NCBI GenBank assembly: GCA_001780775.1
Contig: MFIO01000014.1
Location: forward strand, 5,884-53,682
Length of the DNA stretch: 47,799 nucleotides
Direction: 5' to 3'
From: Candidatus Giovannonibacteria bacterium RIFCSPLOWO2_12_FULL_43_11c
GTDB taxonomy: Bacteria; Patescibacteriota; Minisyncoccia; JACPKW01; UBA11713
Shown: positions 46,981 to 47,799 of the stretch, piece by piece
Numbering within the stretch: position 1 is the stretch's first letter
How the letters are laid out: each line of letters begins with the position of its first letter
Translations under genes and position numbers: made by a program
The notes under the pieces: generated by a model
Databases searched by the model: none
What the model was told of the DNA's origin: nothing
Seen by the model: the letters and a program-made list of their open reading frames with translations, nothing else

Positions 46981-47799
46981 TTACTGACTGAATTTTTCTT
47001 TGAGTTTCTCCTCCTTTTTTTTAATTTTTTCCTCAAGACCGCGCCTTGCGAAATCGTATTCATTCATATCGGCTTTGATAAAGGAAGCAATTATTGGATA
47101 GGCCTTCTGGATCAATTTAAATTTCTCCTGCGCGACGTGGCGATAATCCGGGTGTCCCTGCGAGCCAGTCCGAAGCTCTATTTCCCAAAACGCCTGCCGC
47201 ACATTTTGATATTGATAAAATCGCACTCGATGAAAAAGAGTCGTCGCGTATTGCGCGTGCTCCTCTCCGAGCTTTGACACAATTTTTTGATAAAGCTTTT
47301 CCACTTTCTCCATTGCTTTATGAACATGATCCGCGAGCCCAGCCTCTTCTATCTCCGGAGGAACATCATATCCGTGGACAACCGTAAAAAACTGGCGTTC
47401 TTGTGTGTGCATGCGGTGACGGTGCAAATCGCGATACGCTCCCGCGTTCAAAACAATCTCAAAGCGCATGAAAGCGTTCTCGAACGCTCTCCCGACTTTC
47501 TGCCATCGCTCTCCCCTACCTTCGAGATATTTTGCAATAATCCGCTTCTTTTCCTCCGCGCTCATTTTTTTTGCGGCGTCAATCAAATTCGCCCAGCTTG
47601 ATTTTGATGCAGGAAAAAGTATTCCGGCTACTATCGCCGCCTCGCCGTCCTGATCGTAATTCGCAAGTAGGACTTCGGCCTTGCTGGCTTTAATGACGAA
47701 AGATTCGGCCTCCGGTCTGATTCTATCTTTTTTGCCGGCCAAATATTTCTGGTATTCCTTGGATTTCACCTCGTCGAGGCGCAAAAGTAGCGAGCCAAT
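46981..47799 (-). CDS. thyX: FAD-dependent thymidylate synthase (ThyX)-like protein (partial; frame open at right edge)
   Basis: YRDLHRHRMHTQERQFFTVVHGYDVP resembles the ThyX RHRxxSxxxxSxR motif; the reading frame continues to 47799 (IGSLLLRLDEVK...). Confidence 0.85.
   Translation of the reverse strand: MGSLLLRLDEVKSKEYQKYLAGKKDRIRPEAESFVIKASKAEVLLANYDQDGEAAIVAGILFPASKSSWANLIDAAKKMSAEEKKRIIAKYLEGRGERWQKVGRAFENAFMRFEIVLNAGAYRDLHRHRMHTQERQFFTVVHGYDVPPEIEEAGLADHVHKAMEKVEKLYQKIVSKLGEEHAQYATTLFHRVRFYQYQNVRQAFWEIELRTGSQGHPDYRHVAQEKFKLIQKAYPIIASFIKADMNEYDFARRGLEEKIKKKEEKLKEKFSQ

Noticed and set aside
1-47799. tRNA, rRNA or prophage structural genes
   Set aside because: No cloverleaf-like, rRNA-like or phage structural sequences were recognised by eye; a tRNAscan or Infernal run would be needed to exclude them.

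Overview
This 47.8 kb window is compact and almost entirely minus-strand coding. It looks like a Candidate Phyla Radiation / Patescibacteria genome, judged from protein style and gene content only. Housekeeping genes: split transketolase, rpe, pyrG, rpiB, gap, trxB-like, recA, ftsK, rpoC, rpoB, secF, secD, and thyX at the right edge. Two RelE/ParE-type toxin-antitoxin modules sit inside the pentose-phosphate/glycolysis gene run. One is flanked by a 46-bp duplicate of the rpiB 5' end that differs only at two synonymous positions. A surface/secreted protein cluster (LamG protein, paralogous C-terminal domains, TPR) lies at 12.6-18.0 kb. The least explained segment is 18.1-27.4 kb: two paralogous membrane-anchored putative alpha/alpha-toroid proteins, three PaaK-like adenylate-forming enzymes (only one with an intact TSGTT loop), an orphan 455-aa protein, a sodium:solute symporter, and two small proteins with Cys-Gly-Gly at or near the C-terminus. 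One of those small proteins is a 54-aa plus-strand ORF absent from the supplied ORF track. I propose this as a candidate undescribed peptide-modification or small-molecule system; that is inference. Other observations are a C-terminally truncated UbiD, a DHFR-domain fusion divergent from thyX, a LamG domain apparently inserted inside a Cys-rich repeat, and several perfect palindromes around small accessory genes.
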